The notes beneath the pieces are model-generated. The model saw only the letters and a list, made by a program, of their open reading frames with translations, did not search any database and was not told where the DNA came from. Of a DNA stretch of 64,000 bases, positions 49,502 through 58,987 are shown piece by piece. Source of the DNA: Acrocarpospora catenulata (GTDB lineage: Bacteria > Actinomycetota > Actinomycetes > Streptosporangiales > Streptosporangiaceae); NCBI RefSeq assembly GCF_018476525.1, contig NZ_JAHCST010000011.1, positions 124,001-188,000 of the forward strand. Direction: 5' to 3'. The position numbers were made by a program, and so were the translations under genes. Position 1 is the first letter of the stretch. Each line of letters opens with the position of its first letter.

Positions 49502-50279
49502 GGATCGTCCCCCCGTCCACCTGGAGGGACGCGCCCGCGATCCACGACGCCCGTTCCGAGCAGAGGAAGGCGATGGCGTCCGCGATCTCGCGGGACTCGC
49601 CGACCCGTCCCGCCGCGATGGGCTGGAGTTCGAGCATACGGCGCTCGACCTGCTCGGGGGTCGAGCCGAGGCGTTCCGCCTGCGCCTCGTAGCCCGCCAC
49701 GATTCCCTCGGTCCTGGTCAGTCCCGGATGCACGCAGTTGGTGAGGACCCCGTCCTTGGCGTAGGCGAGGGCCAGCGACTTGGCCGCGTGCAGGAGTGCG
49801 GCCTTCGCCGCGCCGTACGCCGCCCAGCGCGGGTCGGCCTCCCGCGCGGCGGTCGAGCCCACGAAGACGACGCGGCCCCATTTCCGTTCCCGCATCGCGG
49901 GTACGCACTTCATCGCCAGGGCCACCGCGCTGAGCACGTTGAGCTCGTACAGCCGGATCCATTCGTCCCAGCTGAAGGTGCGGAGCGGGCCGTGCCCGCC
50001 GCCGGCCACGCACACCGCGATGTCCACCTGGCCGTAGGCGGCCACCGCTGCCTCGTACGCGCTGTCGGCGGCGGCCGGCGCGGCGGCGTCCGATACGTGC
50101 CCGACGGCGTCGATCCCGTCGGCCCGCAACCGGTCCACCGCGGTCGTCAGTTCCGCTTCCCCCCGGGCCGTCAGAAGCAGTCTCACGCCGGCTCGGCCGA
50201 GCTCCGCGGCCGAGGCCAGGCCGATGCCCTTGCTCGCGCCGGTGACGATCGCCACCCGGCCCTTGATGTCCAAGTCCAT
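49488..50279 (-). CDS. short-chain dehydrogenase/reductase
   Basis: A 263-residue NAD(P) enzyme: TGASKGIG (dinucleotide site), NVLSA, the catalytic set Ser in VGSTAAREA and YGAAK (Tyr and Lys), and the C-terminal WIAGASLQVDGG of classical SDRs. GTGAGGG precedes ATG 50279. Likely a 3-hydroxyacyl-CoA or alcohol dehydrogenase step. Confidence 0.9.
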   Translation of the reverse strand: MDLDIKGRVAIVTGASKGIGLASAAELGRAGVRLLLTARGEAELTTAVDRLRADGIDAVGHVSDAAAPAAADSAYEAAVAAYGQVDIAVCVAGGGHGPLRTFSWDEWIRLYELNVLSAVALAMKCVPAMRERKWGRVVFVGSTAAREADPRWAAYGAAKAALLHAAKSLALAYAKDGVLTNCVHPGLTRTEGIVAGYEAQAERLGSTPEQVERRMLELQPIAAGRVGESREIADAIAFLCSERASWIAGASLQVDGGTIRVTP

Positions 50280-50284
50280 TGCCC

Positions 50285-51844
50285 TCACCTGTCTGTTGAA
50301 TCGACGGGACCGGTCAGGCGGTCCACCACACCGTCGGTCAGTCCCTCCGCCCGCAGGCGGGCCTTCTCCACCTTGTGGGTCGGGGTCCTGGGCAGCGTCG
50401 GCAGCACCCGCCAGTACCGGGGGGACGCGTACCGGGGCAGGTCCTCGGCGGCCCGCGCGATCACCCCGTCCAGGTCGGCGCCGGCGGCCAGCACCACGGC
50501 CACCATCACCTCGTCCTCGCCTTCGGCGTCCGGGCGTACGGCGTAGACGGCGCAGTCCATGACGCCCGGCTGGGCGAGCAGCACGGACTCCACCTCCCAG
50601 GCCGAGATGTTCTCCCCCTTGCGCCGGATGGCGTCCTTGATGCGGTCGCTGAAGAACAGGTCGCCCTCCGCGCTGAGCCAGCCCGAGTCGCCGCTCCAGA
50701 ACCACAGGTCCCTGGTGGCCGCCACGGTGTCCCGCTCCCGGCCCAGGTAGCCCCGCATGAAGATGTCCGGCCGCTTGGGCCGCAGGCAGATCTCACCGAC
50801 CTCGCCGGGGTCCGCCTGGCCCCCGTCGGGGCGCATCACGCGCACCTCGAACAGATCTCCTTCGCGGCCGACGGAGCCGACCGGGGAGGGGTCCGTGGAC
50901 CGGTTGATCGTCGCCATCGGGGCCTCGCTCAGGCCGTACACCTCGGTGATGGCCACCCCGAAGCGGTCCTCGAACCGGGCCCAGATCTCGCGCTGCGCTC
51001 CGGCGCCCCAGGCGAGCCGGACCGAGTGGTCCCGCGCCTGCGCCGCGCCGAGGTCCTGCGAGGCCTTGAGGATCATCCCCAGTACGGAGCCGAGATAGTT
51101 GAAGGCGGTGATCCCGCCCGCCCGGCAGATCTCCCAGAAGCGCGAACTGCTGAAGCTGCTGTCCAGCTGGAAGCCGCACCCGGCGACCAGGGCGGCGGCG
51201 ACCCCCGTGTACCGGGCGTTCTGGTGGTACAGCGGGAAGAAGTTGAGCAGCGCGTCGCCCCGGCCGTACCCGTTGAGGCGGGCGACCGCGCGGGCAAGCT
51301 CGGTACACGACTCCTGGGAGTGGTGCACGCCTTTGGACGGCCCCGTGGTGCCCGAGGTGTAGAGGACCACGCCCTGGGATGTGGCGGAGCACAGCCTCCG
51401 ATGGTCCAGGTCCGTGGCGGCGGGGGCCAGTGGATGGACCGTCACGGTCCCCTCCGCCGCCGCCCCGCCGGACACCACGACGTGGCGGACCTCGGTGCCC
51501 GCGACGGCGGCCAGCACGGTGGCCAGGTGCCCGGCGTCGCAGCAGACCACCTGCGCGCCCGAGTCGCGGAGCAGGTAGGTGAGGAGCTCGCCCCGGTAGT
51601 TGGTGTTGAGCGGGACCTCCAGGCACCCGAGCAGCGCCGAGGCGAACCAGACGGCGATCGCCTCCTGGCTGTTGTCCATGTACGTCGCGACCCGGGATGA
51701 ACTGTCCACGCCGAGCGAGCGCAACTGCTCGCCGGCCGCGCACACCCGCGCCATCAGGGACGTCTTCGAGACATCGGCCCCGTCCACCCGGAGGCCGGCG
51801 TCGCCGTCCAGCCAGGTGTCCAGAAGCCGGGCAAGGGGATTCAC
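50285..51844 (-). CDS. acyl-CoA ligase (AMP-forming)
   Basis: A 519-residue ANL-family enzyme: VVLYTSGTTGPSKGV (P-loop), EVYGLSEAPMAT, WFWSGDSGWLSAEG, DRIKDAIRRKGENISAWEVE and the C-terminal PTHKVEKARL with the catalytic Lys. It activates a carboxylic acid to its CoA thioester. GTG at 51844 overlaps the importer ATPase stop by 4 nt, tying uptake to activation. Confidence 0.9.
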   Translation of the reverse strand: MNPLARLLDTWLDGDAGLRVDGADVSKTSLMARVCAAGEQLRSLGVDSSSRVATYMDNSQEAIAVWFASALLGCLEVPLNTNYRGELLTYLLRDSGAQVVCCDAGHLATVLAAVAGTEVRHVVVSGGAAAEGTVTVHPLAPAATDLDHRRLCSATSQGVVLYTSGTTGPSKGVHHSQESCTELARAVARLNGYGRGDALLNFFPLYHQNARYTGVAAALVAGCGFQLDSSFSSSRFWEICRAGGITAFNYLGSVLGMILKASQDLGAAQARDHSVRLAWGAGAQREIWARFEDRFGVAITEVYGLSEAPMATINRSTDPSPVGSVGREGDLFEVRVMRPDGGQADPGEVGEICLRPKRPDIFMRGYLGRERDTVAATRDLWFWSGDSGWLSAEGDLFFSDRIKDAIRRKGENISAWEVESVLLAQPGVMDCAVYAVRPDAEGEDEVMVAVVLAAGADLDGVIARAAEDLPRYASPRYWRVLPTLPRTPTHKVEKARLRAEGLTDGVVDRLTGPVDSTDR

Positions 51845-52662
51845 TCGCTACCCACCTGTTCCTCCGAGTGGCTGTCGCCACGTCCGATGTAGGCCGCTAC
51901 GACCTCCGGCGAGTTCAGCACGGTCTCCGGCGGCCCGGCGGCCAGCACGGCCCCCGCGGCCAGTACGACCACGTATGAACAGAGCTGGTTGATCACACGC
52001 ATGTCGTGCTCCACGACGACCAGGGTCGGCCCGCCGGCCACCCGCAGTCCGGCGAGGACCTCCACCACCTCCTCCTTCTCTGCGCGCGACAGCCCGGCCA
52101 TCGGCTCGTCGAGGAGGATGCACCGCGGGTCGCTGACCAGCGCCCTGGCCAGGTCCACCCGCTTCTGGATGCCGTAGGGCAGCTCCTTCACCGGCCGGTG
52201 GGCGTAGCGGGCCAGGCCGACCCGGTCGAGCGCGTGCGCCGCGCGCTCCCGCGCGGCCCGCTCGGCGCGGCGGGCCTTCGGCAGGCTGAGCGCGGCTGCC
52301 ACCAGGCCGGTACGGAGACCCACGTGGTCGCCCACCATGACGTTGTCCACCGCGGACAGCTCGCCGACGAGCTGGGCACCCTGGTAGGACCGGCCGATCC
52401 GCAGGCGGGCCAGCTGGTGGGGTCTGATCCCGGTCGCCTTGTCGCCGTACAGGTAGACCTCGCCAGAACCGGCCGGGACCAGACCGCTGATGCAGTTGAG
52501 CAGGGTGCTCTTGCCCGCGCCGTTGGGGCCGACCAGGCCGGAGGTGGCGCCTTCGACGAACGCCACGGTGACGTCGCACACGGCGTGGGTGCCGCCCAGC
52601 CAGACGTTCAGGGCCTCGGTCCGCACGGCTGGAGAGCCGGACATGTTCTTCATCGTTCTCAC
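51841..52662 (-). CDS. livG: branched-chain-type ABC importer ATPase (LivG-like)
   Basis: A 273-residue ABC ATPase: GPNGAGKSTLLNC (Walker A), SYQGAQL (Q-loop region), LPYGIQKRVDLARAL (signature, degenerate), CILLDEPMAGLS (Walker B) and VEHDMRV (switch His). The degenerate signature is common in LivG. GTG at 52662 overlaps the LivF-like stop by 4 nt; ATG 52653 is an alternative start. Confidence 0.9.
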   Translation of the reverse strand: MRTMKNMSGSPAVRTEALNVWLGGTHAVCDVTVAFVEGATSGLVGPNGAGKSTLLNCISGLVPAGSGEVYLYGDKATGIRPHQLARLRIGRSYQGAQLVGELSAVDNVMVGDHVGLRTGLVAAALSLPKARRAERAARERAAHALDRVGLARYAHRPVKELPYGIQKRVDLARALVSDPRCILLDEPMAGLSRAEKEEVVEVLAGLRVAGGPTLVVVEHDMRVINQLCSYVVVLAAGAVLAAGPPETVLNSPEVVAAYIGRGDSHSEEQVGSE

Positions 52663-53399
52663 GTCTCCAGGCCGAGGTAGGTCTGCCGTACCCGCTCGCT
52701 GCCGAGCACCTCGCGGGCGGGGCCGCTGAGCACCACCGACCCGGTCTCCAGCACGTACGCGTGGTCCGAGACGCTCTGCGCGGCGCGGACGTTCTGCTCG
52801 ACCACCAGCAGGGTCGTCCCCCAGGACGCCACCACCGAGCGCAGCATGTCGAAGACCGTCTCGACGGCGATCGGCGACAGGCCGAGCGAGGCCTCGTCCA
52901 CCATCAGCAGCCGCGGCTTCAGCAGCAGCGACCGCGCGATGCCCAGGAGCTGCCGCTCACCGCCGCTGAGCTGGCCGGCGAGCAGGCCCATGCGCTGGGC
53001 GAGGGTCGGGAACATCGAGGTGACCTCGTGCACCAGCGCTCTGCGCGCCGCCCTGCCGCCGGCCATGGGGACGGCCCGGAGGTTCTCCTCCACGGTGAGG
53101 CTCGCGAAGACCTTGGCCTCCTCCGGGACCAGCACCAGCCCGCGCTTGGCCATGGCGCGCGGCGACAGGCCGGTGACGTCGGCGCCGTCGAACCGTACCC
53201 GTCCGCCGCGCACCCGTCCCGTCTCGCTGGCGGCGAATCCGCCGATGCCCCGGAGCAGCGAGGTCTTGCCCGCTCCGTTGGCGCCCAGCACGAGACAGAC
53301 CTCGCCCTCGCCTACGACCAGGTCAACCCCGTCCACCGCGACGCTGTCGCCGCCGTAGGAGACGGTGAGGGACCGGACCTCCAGCAACGGGCCGCTCAT
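52659..53399 (-). CDS. livF: branched-chain-type ABC importer ATPase (LivF-like)
   Basis: A 246-residue ATPase: LGANGAGKTSLLR (Walker A), LVPEEAKVFASLTVEENL, LSGGERQLLGIARSL (signature), LLMVDEASLGLS (Walker B) and VVEQNVRAA. The ATG overlaps the permease stop by 4 nt. It acts with the LivG-like ATPase. Confidence 0.92.
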   Translation of the reverse strand: MSGPLLEVRSLTVSYGGDSVAVDGVDLVVGEGEVCLVLGANGAGKTSLLRGIGGFAASETGRVRGGRVRFDGADVTGLSPRAMAKRGLVLVPEEAKVFASLTVEENLRAVPMAGGRAARRALVHEVTSMFPTLAQRMGLLAGQLSGGERQLLGIARSLLLKPRLLMVDEASLGLSPIAVETVFDMLRSVVASWGTTLLVVEQNVRAAQSVSDHAYVLETGSVVLSGPAREVLGSERVRQTYLGLET

Positions 53400-54421
53400 C
53401 GCGCCCCCTTCACCCGCAGGGCGGCCAGCCGCCGGCCGAGACCGGCCAGACCGTCCGGGCGCCAGATCAGGAAGACGACGACCAGGGTGCCGTAGATGAT
53501 CAGCTGGAAGTCGCCCAGATTCTGCTGGAGGAACCCCGCCACCACGGCGTCGGAGGGCAGCAGCGCGATGGCCCGGGACAGCATGGGCGGCAGCAGGACG
53601 ACGAAACACGCGCCCGCGATGGCCCCGCCGCTCGATCCCATCCCGCCGATGATGATCATGGCGATGTACTGGATCGCCAGCTCCAGCGTGAAGCTCTCGA
53701 TGTAGACCGCCTGCTGGAAGTAGGCCAGGAAGGTGCCCGACATCGAGATGATCGCGGAGGAGAGCACGAAGGCCGCCAGTTTGTAGGCCGGCAGCGAGAT
53801 CCCCTGGCTGGCCGCCGCCAGCGGCGTGTCCCTGATCAGCATCCAGGCCCGGCCGAACTTGCTCTTCTTCAGGTTCTCGACCAGCCGCCAGGTGGCGAGC
53901 ACCACCAGGACGAGCACGACGTACCACTTGATGGCCGTGTCGATGGTCAGCCCGCCGATCGAGGCCGTCGGGAGGAAGAACCCCGCCGACCCCACCGCCC
54001 GGGTCTGGTACTCGTTGAACACGAAGATGAGGATGAAGTGCATGGCGAGGGTGGCGATGGCCAGGTAGATCCCCGACACCCGGAGCGCGGGCAGGCCCGC
54101 GAGCAGCCCGACCACGGCGCCGACCAGCACCGAGCCGGCGAGCACGACCAGGAAGGGCAGCTCCAGCTGAACCGCGCCGATCGCCGCCCCGTACGCGCCG
54201 AGCGCGAGCAGCGCGCTGTTTCCCGCGGTCACCAGGCCGACGAACCCGGTGACCAGGGTCAGGGCCAGCGCGCCGAGTGCCGCGATCAGGGCGGTGGTCA
54301 CCAGGGAGAGCTGGTAGTCGCGCAGGACGACCGGCAGCAGGCAGATCAGGGCCAGCAGGGCGCCACGTCCCAGGAGCCGGCGCCGTACGTCCGCGGCGAC
54401 GTCGATGGAGCCGGTGGTCAT
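53396..54421 (-). CDS. livM: branched-chain-type permease (LivM-like)
   Basis: A 341-residue polytopic membrane protein of the HAAT permease family: the N-terminal half TLVTGFVGLVTAGNSALLALGAYGAA, the cytoplasmic loop KSKFGRAWMLIRD and the coupling region IIIGGMGSSGGAIAGA. It overlaps both neighbours by 4 nt. Confidence 0.9.
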   Translation of the reverse strand: MTTGSIDVAADVRRRLLGRGALLALICLLPVVLRDYQLSLVTTALIAALGALALTLVTGFVGLVTAGNSALLALGAYGAAIGAVQLELPFLVVLAGSVLVGAVVGLLAGLPALRVSGIYLAIATLAMHFILIFVFNEYQTRAVGSAGFFLPTASIGGLTIDTAIKWYVVLVLVVLATWRLVENLKKSKFGRAWMLIRDTPLAAASQGISLPAYKLAAFVLSSAIISMSGTFLAYFQQAVYIESFTLELAIQYIAMIIIGGMGSSGGAIAGACFVVLLPPMLSRAIALLPSDAVVAGFLQQNLGDFQLIIYGTLVVVFLIWRPDGLAGLGRRLAALRVKGAR

Positions 54422-55287
54422 ACCCGTTGCACCTGCTTGTCTCCGAACAGCCCCTGGGGCCGGATCAGCAGCACCACGAGGATGACGATCCAGGCGGCCA
54501 CGTCCTGCACCGGCCCGCCGAAGAACTTGGTGCCGAACGTCTCGGCCAGGCCCACGAGCAGGGCGCCGGGAATCACTCCCCGGATGCTGGTGAGGCCGCC
54601 GACCAGCGCCGGGGCGAGACCTCGCATGCCGAGCGCCTCCACGCCGTGGAAGCTCAGCGCGGTCTGGTAGGCGTACATGATCCCGGCGACGGCCGCCGCG
54701 GTCAGCGCCATCGCCCAGCCCAGGACGTAGACCCAGTCGACGGCGACGCCGCCCTGCGAGGCCAGCACGGGGTTCTCGGCCGCCGCCCGCATCCGGATGC
54801 CGACGGAGGAGAACCTGAAGAAGGTGTGCGCCGCGGCGAACACCAGCACGGCGGCCCCGAGCCCGCACAGGCCGTAGAACGTGGTCGACACGCCGTCGCC
54901 GAAGGTGATGACCTGGCTGGGCACCGGCTCCCGCATGACCCGCGCCTCGGTGCCCCAGGTGAGCGAGCTGACGCCCTTGAGCGCGCTGGCCAGGCCCAGG
55001 GTGGCCACCACCAGCGCGAACTCGGGCTGCCCGGCCAGCTTCCTGAACACGATCCAGTGGGTCGCGGCGCCGATGGCGGCGATCGTGGCCAGGCTGCCGA
55101 GCACCACCACCGGCCAGGGCAGCCCCCAGCTGGTCGCGAACTGGTTGAAGATGAACGCCCCCAGCGCCAGCTGGGCGCCGGTGGCCAGGTTGAGGATGCC
55201 GTTGGTCCGCCGGAGCAGCACCCAGGCGAATCCCACCAGCGCGTAGATGGCGGAGAGTGTCAGCGCGCCGAGCAACAGGGTCAGCAC
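54418..55287 (-). CDS. livH: branched-chain-type permease (LivH-like)
   Basis: A 289-residue permease with about eight helices: GILNLATGAQLALGAF, SSVGIRMRAAAENPVLA (coupling loop) and LVGGLTSIRGVIPGALLVG. GTG at 55287 lies 31 nt after the binding-protein stop. Confidence 0.9.
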   Translation of the reverse strand: MLTLLLGALTLSAIYALVGFAWVLLRRTNGILNLATGAQLALGAFIFNQFATSWGLPWPVVVLGSLATIAAIGAATHWIVFRKLAGQPEFALVVATLGLASALKGVSSLTWGTEARVMREPVPSQVITFGDGVSTTFYGLCGLGAAVLVFAAAHTFFRFSSVGIRMRAAAENPVLASQGGVAVDWVYVLGWAMALTAAAVAGIMYAYQTALSFHGVEALGMRGLAPALVGGLTSIRGVIPGALLVGLAETFGTKFFGGPVQDVAAWIVILVVLLIRPQGLFGDKQVQRV

Positions 55288-55318
55288 CGGCGGACCCTCC
55301 GCCGCGAGGAAGCACCGA

Positions 55319-56521
55319 TCATGAGACGGCCTTGACCCAGTCGGTCAGCGGCTTGGCCTGGTCGGTGCTGGCGTCCCAGGTGAAGAAGCGCACGGTCTTC
55401 ACCAGCTCGTGGCTCTCGGCGCTCACCTGGAGGGGCCCGGACAGCCCGTCGGTGTCGATCTCCCCGAGCTTCTCCAGGGCGTCCCGGAACTGCTGCCCGG
55501 TCGAACAGTCGACGCCGCACGCCTTGAGGGTCTGCTCCAGCAGGGAGCCGGCGACCCAGCCCTGGGTGAAGTAGGGGTTGGTCATGTTCTTGGCCTCGCC
55601 GGCCTTGGTGGCCGCCGCCTTCATCGCGTCCACGGCCGGGATCCCGGTCTCGGTCGGGCTCGCGAAGGTGCGGAAGGCCGCGTACTTGTCGCCGAGCTGC
55701 TTGAGGGTGGCGTCGGCCGAGCCGGCCCACTGGTTGACCACGGGCACGTCCACACCCTGGGCACGCAGACCGCGCACCGCGACCAGCGATCCGGCGTCGT
55801 TGTGGCTCAGCAGCACGTAGTCGGGGCGGCTGGCCTTGATCTCGGACGCCTGCGCGGTCACGTCGGTGGGCGCCACCGGCATGTACTGGACGGTGGCGAG
55901 TTCCCAGCCGCGGCCGGCGATGTCCTGGGTGGCCAGTTGCACCATGTCCCGGTTGGAGGGGGTGTCCACGGAGAACACGGCGACCCGCGGCTTGGCGATC
56001 CCGTCCGCCTTGGCGCGGGTGGCGAGGTAGTTGAGGATGGCCGACTCCAGGCGCTCGGCCCTGAGCTCGTAGGAGAAGTAGTACGCCTGGACCGGGTCGA
56101 AGAGGCTGCCAGGCCCGCCGAGGCCGACGATCGGCAGGCGGTTCTGGGTGGCCACCGGCAGGTTGGCCAGGCTGAGGTTGGAGAGGATGAAGCCGAAGGT
56201 GGCCAGCCGGCCCTCGGAGGCGAACTGCTGGACGTTGGCCCGGCCCTTGGCGACGTCGGAGGCGTCGTCCAGGACCTTGAGGTCGATCTTCTTGCCGTTC
56301 ACCCCGCCCCGGGCGTTGAGGTCGGCGACGTACGCCTGGAATCCGGAGGCGGCGGGTTTGCCGTTGAAGGCGATGGCGCCGGACAGGTCCATGGACATCC
56401 CGACTCGGTACTCGCCGGACGAGGACCCGGCGGACTCGCCGTCGCCGCCGCAGCCGGCCAGCGTCAGCGCCGCCGCGAGGCCGCCGGCCACCACGGCGAC
56501 GGTCCTCGTGTTCTTGTGCAT
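55319..56521 (-). CDS. livK: ABC substrate-binding lipoprotein (LivK-like)
   Basis: A 400-residue periplasmic-binding-type lipoprotein. The signal ends in the lipobox LTLAGC. The two-lobed type 1 fold follows: YRVGMSMDLSGAIAFNGKPAASGF, FILSNLSLANLP, VDTPSNRDM and VLLSHNDAGS. It should capture the substrate for the importer. Residues in the cleft do not show the classical Leu/Ile/Val set that I can verify, so the ligand is open. ATG 56521 overlaps the enoyl-CoA hydratase stop; GTG 56524 is possible. Confidence 0.88.
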   Translation of the reverse strand: MHKNTRTVAVVAGGLAAALTLAGCGGDGESAGSSSGEYRVGMSMDLSGAIAFNGKPAASGFQAYVADLNARGGVNGKKIDLKVLDDASDVAKGRANVQQFASEGRLATFGFILSNLSLANLPVATQNRLPIVGLGGPGSLFDPVQAYYFSYELRAERLESAILNYLATRAKADGIAKPRVAVFSVDTPSNRDMVQLATQDIAGRGWELATVQYMPVAPTDVTAQASEIKASRPDYVLLSHNDAGSLVAVRGLRAQGVDVPVVNQWAGSADATLKQLGDKYAAFRTFASPTETGIPAVDAMKAAATKAGEAKNMTNPYFTQGWVAGSLLEQTLKACGVDCSTGQQFRDALEKLGEIDTDGLSGPLQVSAESHELVKTVRFFTWDASTDQAKPLTDWVKAVS

Positions 56522-57321
56522 CACTGCTCGATCCCTTCATCACCTTGGGGAACCTGTGGGACATCCGGCTTCACTCTCGCCCCGAATTTCTGGAGATGAA
56601 GTCGTGCTTCCTCGCTCAGGAGCGAGTCGTAGGCGTCGCTCATGGACGGCAGCGGCATCGCCTCGTTGAAGATCGACTTCAGCTTGGCGACGGCCGTCGG
56701 CGAGGACTCCTTGAGCTGGCCGAGGAGGGTCTGGACCCGGTTCTCCAGGTCGCCGGCGTCGTCGGCGAGTTCGGAGAGCAGGCCGGCGCGCAGGGCCTCC
56801 TCGGCGGGGAACGGCGCGCCCGTGTACATCCAGCGGCGCAGCACGGCGTCCGGGACCCTGCCCCGGAGCAGCCGCGGCAGGTGACCGTCCACGATCCCCA
56901 CCCGGGCCTCCGGGATGGCGAAGGTGGAGGTCCGGGTGGCCAGGCGCAGGTCGCACATCATGGCCAGGGTGAGACCGCCGCCCATGCAGAGGCCGTCGAT
57001 CACCGCGACGGTCGGCTTGGGCACCTGCCGCAGCGCCTCGAACGGCAGATCGTCCTCGTAGGAGAGGATCGCCGCCGGGTTGTCGGAGGAGAGCAGCGCC
57101 AGCATCTCCTTGAGGTCGCCCCCCACCGCGAAGGACCCCGCCGAACCCCGGACCACCAGGACGTCGACCGAGGAGTCGGTGCGTACGGCCCTGGCCACGT
57201 CGCGCACCGCCGCGTACATCTCACGGTTGAGGGCGTTCTTGGCCCGCGGGCGGTCGAGCGTCAGCGTCGCGACACGGTCCGCCACCTCAACGTGGACGAA
57301 GGTCGATGACGGCGATATCAC
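56521..57321 (-). CDS. enoyl-CoA hydratase/isomerase
   Basis: A 266-residue crotonase: GSFAVGGDLKEM (oxyanion hole), DGLCMGGGLTLAMMCDLRLA (second oxyanion element) and FAIPEARVGIVDGHLP. It could be a hydratase or a 3-hydroxyisobutyryl-CoA-hydrolase-like enzyme. GTG at 57321 has GGGGAG 8 nt upstream. It heads the 13-gene minus-strand operon, downstream of a promoter at 57359-57387. Confidence 0.85.
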   Translation of the reverse strand: MISPSSTFVHVEVADRVATLTLDRPRAKNALNREMYAAVRDVARAVRTDSSVDVLVVRGSAGSFAVGGDLKEMLALLSSDNPAAILSYEDDLPFEALRQVPKPTVAVIDGLCMGGGLTLAMMCDLRLATRTSTFAIPEARVGIVDGHLPRLLRGRVPDAVLRRWMYTGAPFPAEEALRAGLLSELADDAGDLENRVQTLLGQLKESSPTAVAKLKSIFNEAMPLPSMSDAYDSLLSEEARLHLQKFGARVKPDVPQVPQGDEGIEQ

Positions 57322-57358
57322 GATGCGGCTCCCCTGGTCGGTGAGGTTGATGACGGCT

Positions 57359-57387
57359 ATCTAAGCTATCTTTTAAAAGATAGTCAA
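57359..57387 (-). promoter_or_regulatory. promoter of catabolic operon with palindrome in spacer
   Basis: On the minus strand TTGACT (57387-57382), 17 nt, then TTAGAT (57364-57359). The palindrome CTATCTTTTAAAAGATAG (57366-57383) fills the spacer. It lies 38 nt before the hydratase start and directly after the ligase stop, so it could instead be part of a terminator, but the promoter spacing is exact. Confidence 0.6.
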
Positions 57388-58910
57388 CTGTTAACGGAGA
57401 AGCAGTCCGGCCCGCAGACCTGGTGCGCCACCGGCAGCTGCCCGCGCTCCACCTTGCCGGTGACCCCGCGCGGGAACTCCTCGGCCGCCAGGACGTGCAC
57501 CGCGTGCGGGCGCTCGAAGCGGGCCAGCGCCGCCGTCGCGGCGTTCACCACCGCGCGCACGTCGGCCGGGCAGGTCAGCGCCACATAGGCCACCGGGGCC
57601 TGCCCGAACCGCGGATGCGCCGCCGGGACGACGGTCGCCTCGGCGATCGCGGGGTCCCGCAGCAGCGCCCGCTCGACGGTGGCCGGGTAGACGTTCTCGC
57701 CGCCGCACTTGAACATGCGGCCGCGGCGCTCCACGAAGGCGAGAGTACCCCCGGTCCCGCTCCGGACCAGGTCACCCGTACGGAACCACCCGTCGGTGAA
57801 CGCCTCCCGCGACACCCGGCCGTCCGACCAGTAACCGGAGAACAGCGTCGGACCGCGCAGCCACAGCTCGCCGGCGGCGCCGGGGCCGACGTCCCCGCCG
57901 TCGGGGTCCACCACCCGGTACTGGCACAGCGGTGTGGGACGCTTGTCGAGAACCGGCAGGTCGCCGGCCCAGGTGACCGGCGAGGCGCCGGGGACCAGAC
58001 CCGCCTCGGTGCTCCCGAACGTGTTCAGATAGGGGGCGCCCAACCGGCGCTCCACCTCGCGGAGCTGTTCCACCGGGACCAGGTCGGCCATCGCGCCCGC
58101 GCACCTGACCGAGCGCGGCCGCCGGTCCCCCAGCGCGCCGAGCACCTCCTCGATCACGCCGGGGATCAGGAACAGCCAGCCCACCTCGCGGGCGACCAGC
58201 TCGTCCGCGATCCGCCGGGCGTCGAAGCGTTCGCAGAGCACGAAGACGCCGCCCAGGCTGAGGGTGGCGTACAGGTAGTCGGCGGAGGAGATGTGGAAGA
58301 GCGGCGCCCAGCCGATGAAGGCGTCGGACGAGGTGACGCCCAGGTCGGCGTGGAGGACCATGGCCCTGGCCGCCATCGCCTGCTGGGAGATCGCCACGCC
58401 CTTGGGCCGGCCGGTGGAGCCGCTGGTGGACATGATCGTGATCAGGTCGGCGCCGTGCACCGCGTGCGGGTCGATCCCGTCGGAGCCGTCCGCGCCGAGC
58501 CCCAGCCAGCGGTGGTCCCCGTCGTCGAGGTCCACCACCGGCACGTCCGTGGCGGCCCGCGCGAGCTCGGCGAACGCGCCGGTCGCGAAAACCGCCCGCG
58601 GCGCGAGGTCGTGCACCACCGCGGTGGCCGCCTCGGCCGACAGCCGCCAGTTCACCGGCGCGACGGCGACGCCGGTCGCCCCCGCGGCCACCATGAGCAG
58701 CGCCACCTCCAGCCGGTTCGGGGCGTGCACCGCGACCCGGTCGCCCCGCTCGACCCCGAGTTCGCGCAGCGCCCGGCTCACCGCGGCCGCCCGGCGGCCG
58801 AGTTCGCGGTAGGTGAGGCAGTCCCCCGCCGCGACGAGCGCCGGGCGGTCGGGACGCTCGCGGCAGCGCTGCCAGAACGCGTGCGCGAAGGTCAAACCTT
58901 CGGTCGTCAT
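57384..58910 (-). CDS. acyl-CoA ligase (AMP-forming)
   Basis: A 508-residue ANL enzyme: IMSTSGSTGRPKGVA, FGSTEAGLVPG, WFRTGDLVR, RGRMFKCGGENVYPATVE and FPRGVTGKVERGQL with the catalytic Lys. ATG 58910 is preferred because GGAGG ends 5 nt upstream; 58913 is too close. It is transcribed apart from the operon, divergent from the GntR gene, and may act on a later intermediate. Confidence 0.9.
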   Translation of the reverse strand: MTTEGLTFAHAFWQRCRERPDRPALVAAGDCLTYRELGRRAAAVSRALRELGVERGDRVAVHAPNRLEVALLMVAAGATGVAVAPVNWRLSAEAATAVVHDLAPRAVFATGAFAELARAATDVPVVDLDDGDHRWLGLGADGSDGIDPHAVHGADLITIMSTSGSTGRPKGVAISQQAMAARAMVLHADLGVTSSDAFIGWAPLFHISSADYLYATLSLGGVFVLCERFDARRIADELVAREVGWLFLIPGVIEEVLGALGDRRPRSVRCAGAMADLVPVEQLREVERRLGAPYLNTFGSTEAGLVPGASPVTWAGDLPVLDKRPTPLCQYRVVDPDGGDVGPGAAGELWLRGPTLFSGYWSDGRVSREAFTDGWFRTGDLVRSGTGGTLAFVERRGRMFKCGGENVYPATVERALLRDPAIAEATVVPAAHPRFGQAPVAYVALTCPADVRAVVNAATAALARFERPHAVHVLAAEEFPRGVTGKVERGQLPVAHQVCGPDCFSVNS

Positions 58911-58933
58911 CATCGCCTCCCGGTCATTGAACC

Positions 58934-58962
58934 CACTAAATCGTGTTATCTTTGCACAGTAA
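58934..58962. promoter_or_regulatory. ligase/GntR divergent promoter region
   Basis: On the minus strand TTACTG (58962-58957), a 17-nt spacer and TTAGTG (58939-58934) have the same geometry as the promoter at 57359-57387. The spacer contains AAAGATA, which also occurs in the palindrome there. AGGAGG before GTG 58988 belongs to the GntR gene. Confidence 0.4.
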
Positions 58963-58987
58963 GCTAGGGAGACGTTAAGGAGGCTGC

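Noticed and set aside
50375-51700. plus-strand 441-codon frame
   Set aside because: Antisense shadow of the acyl-CoA ligase; no motif.
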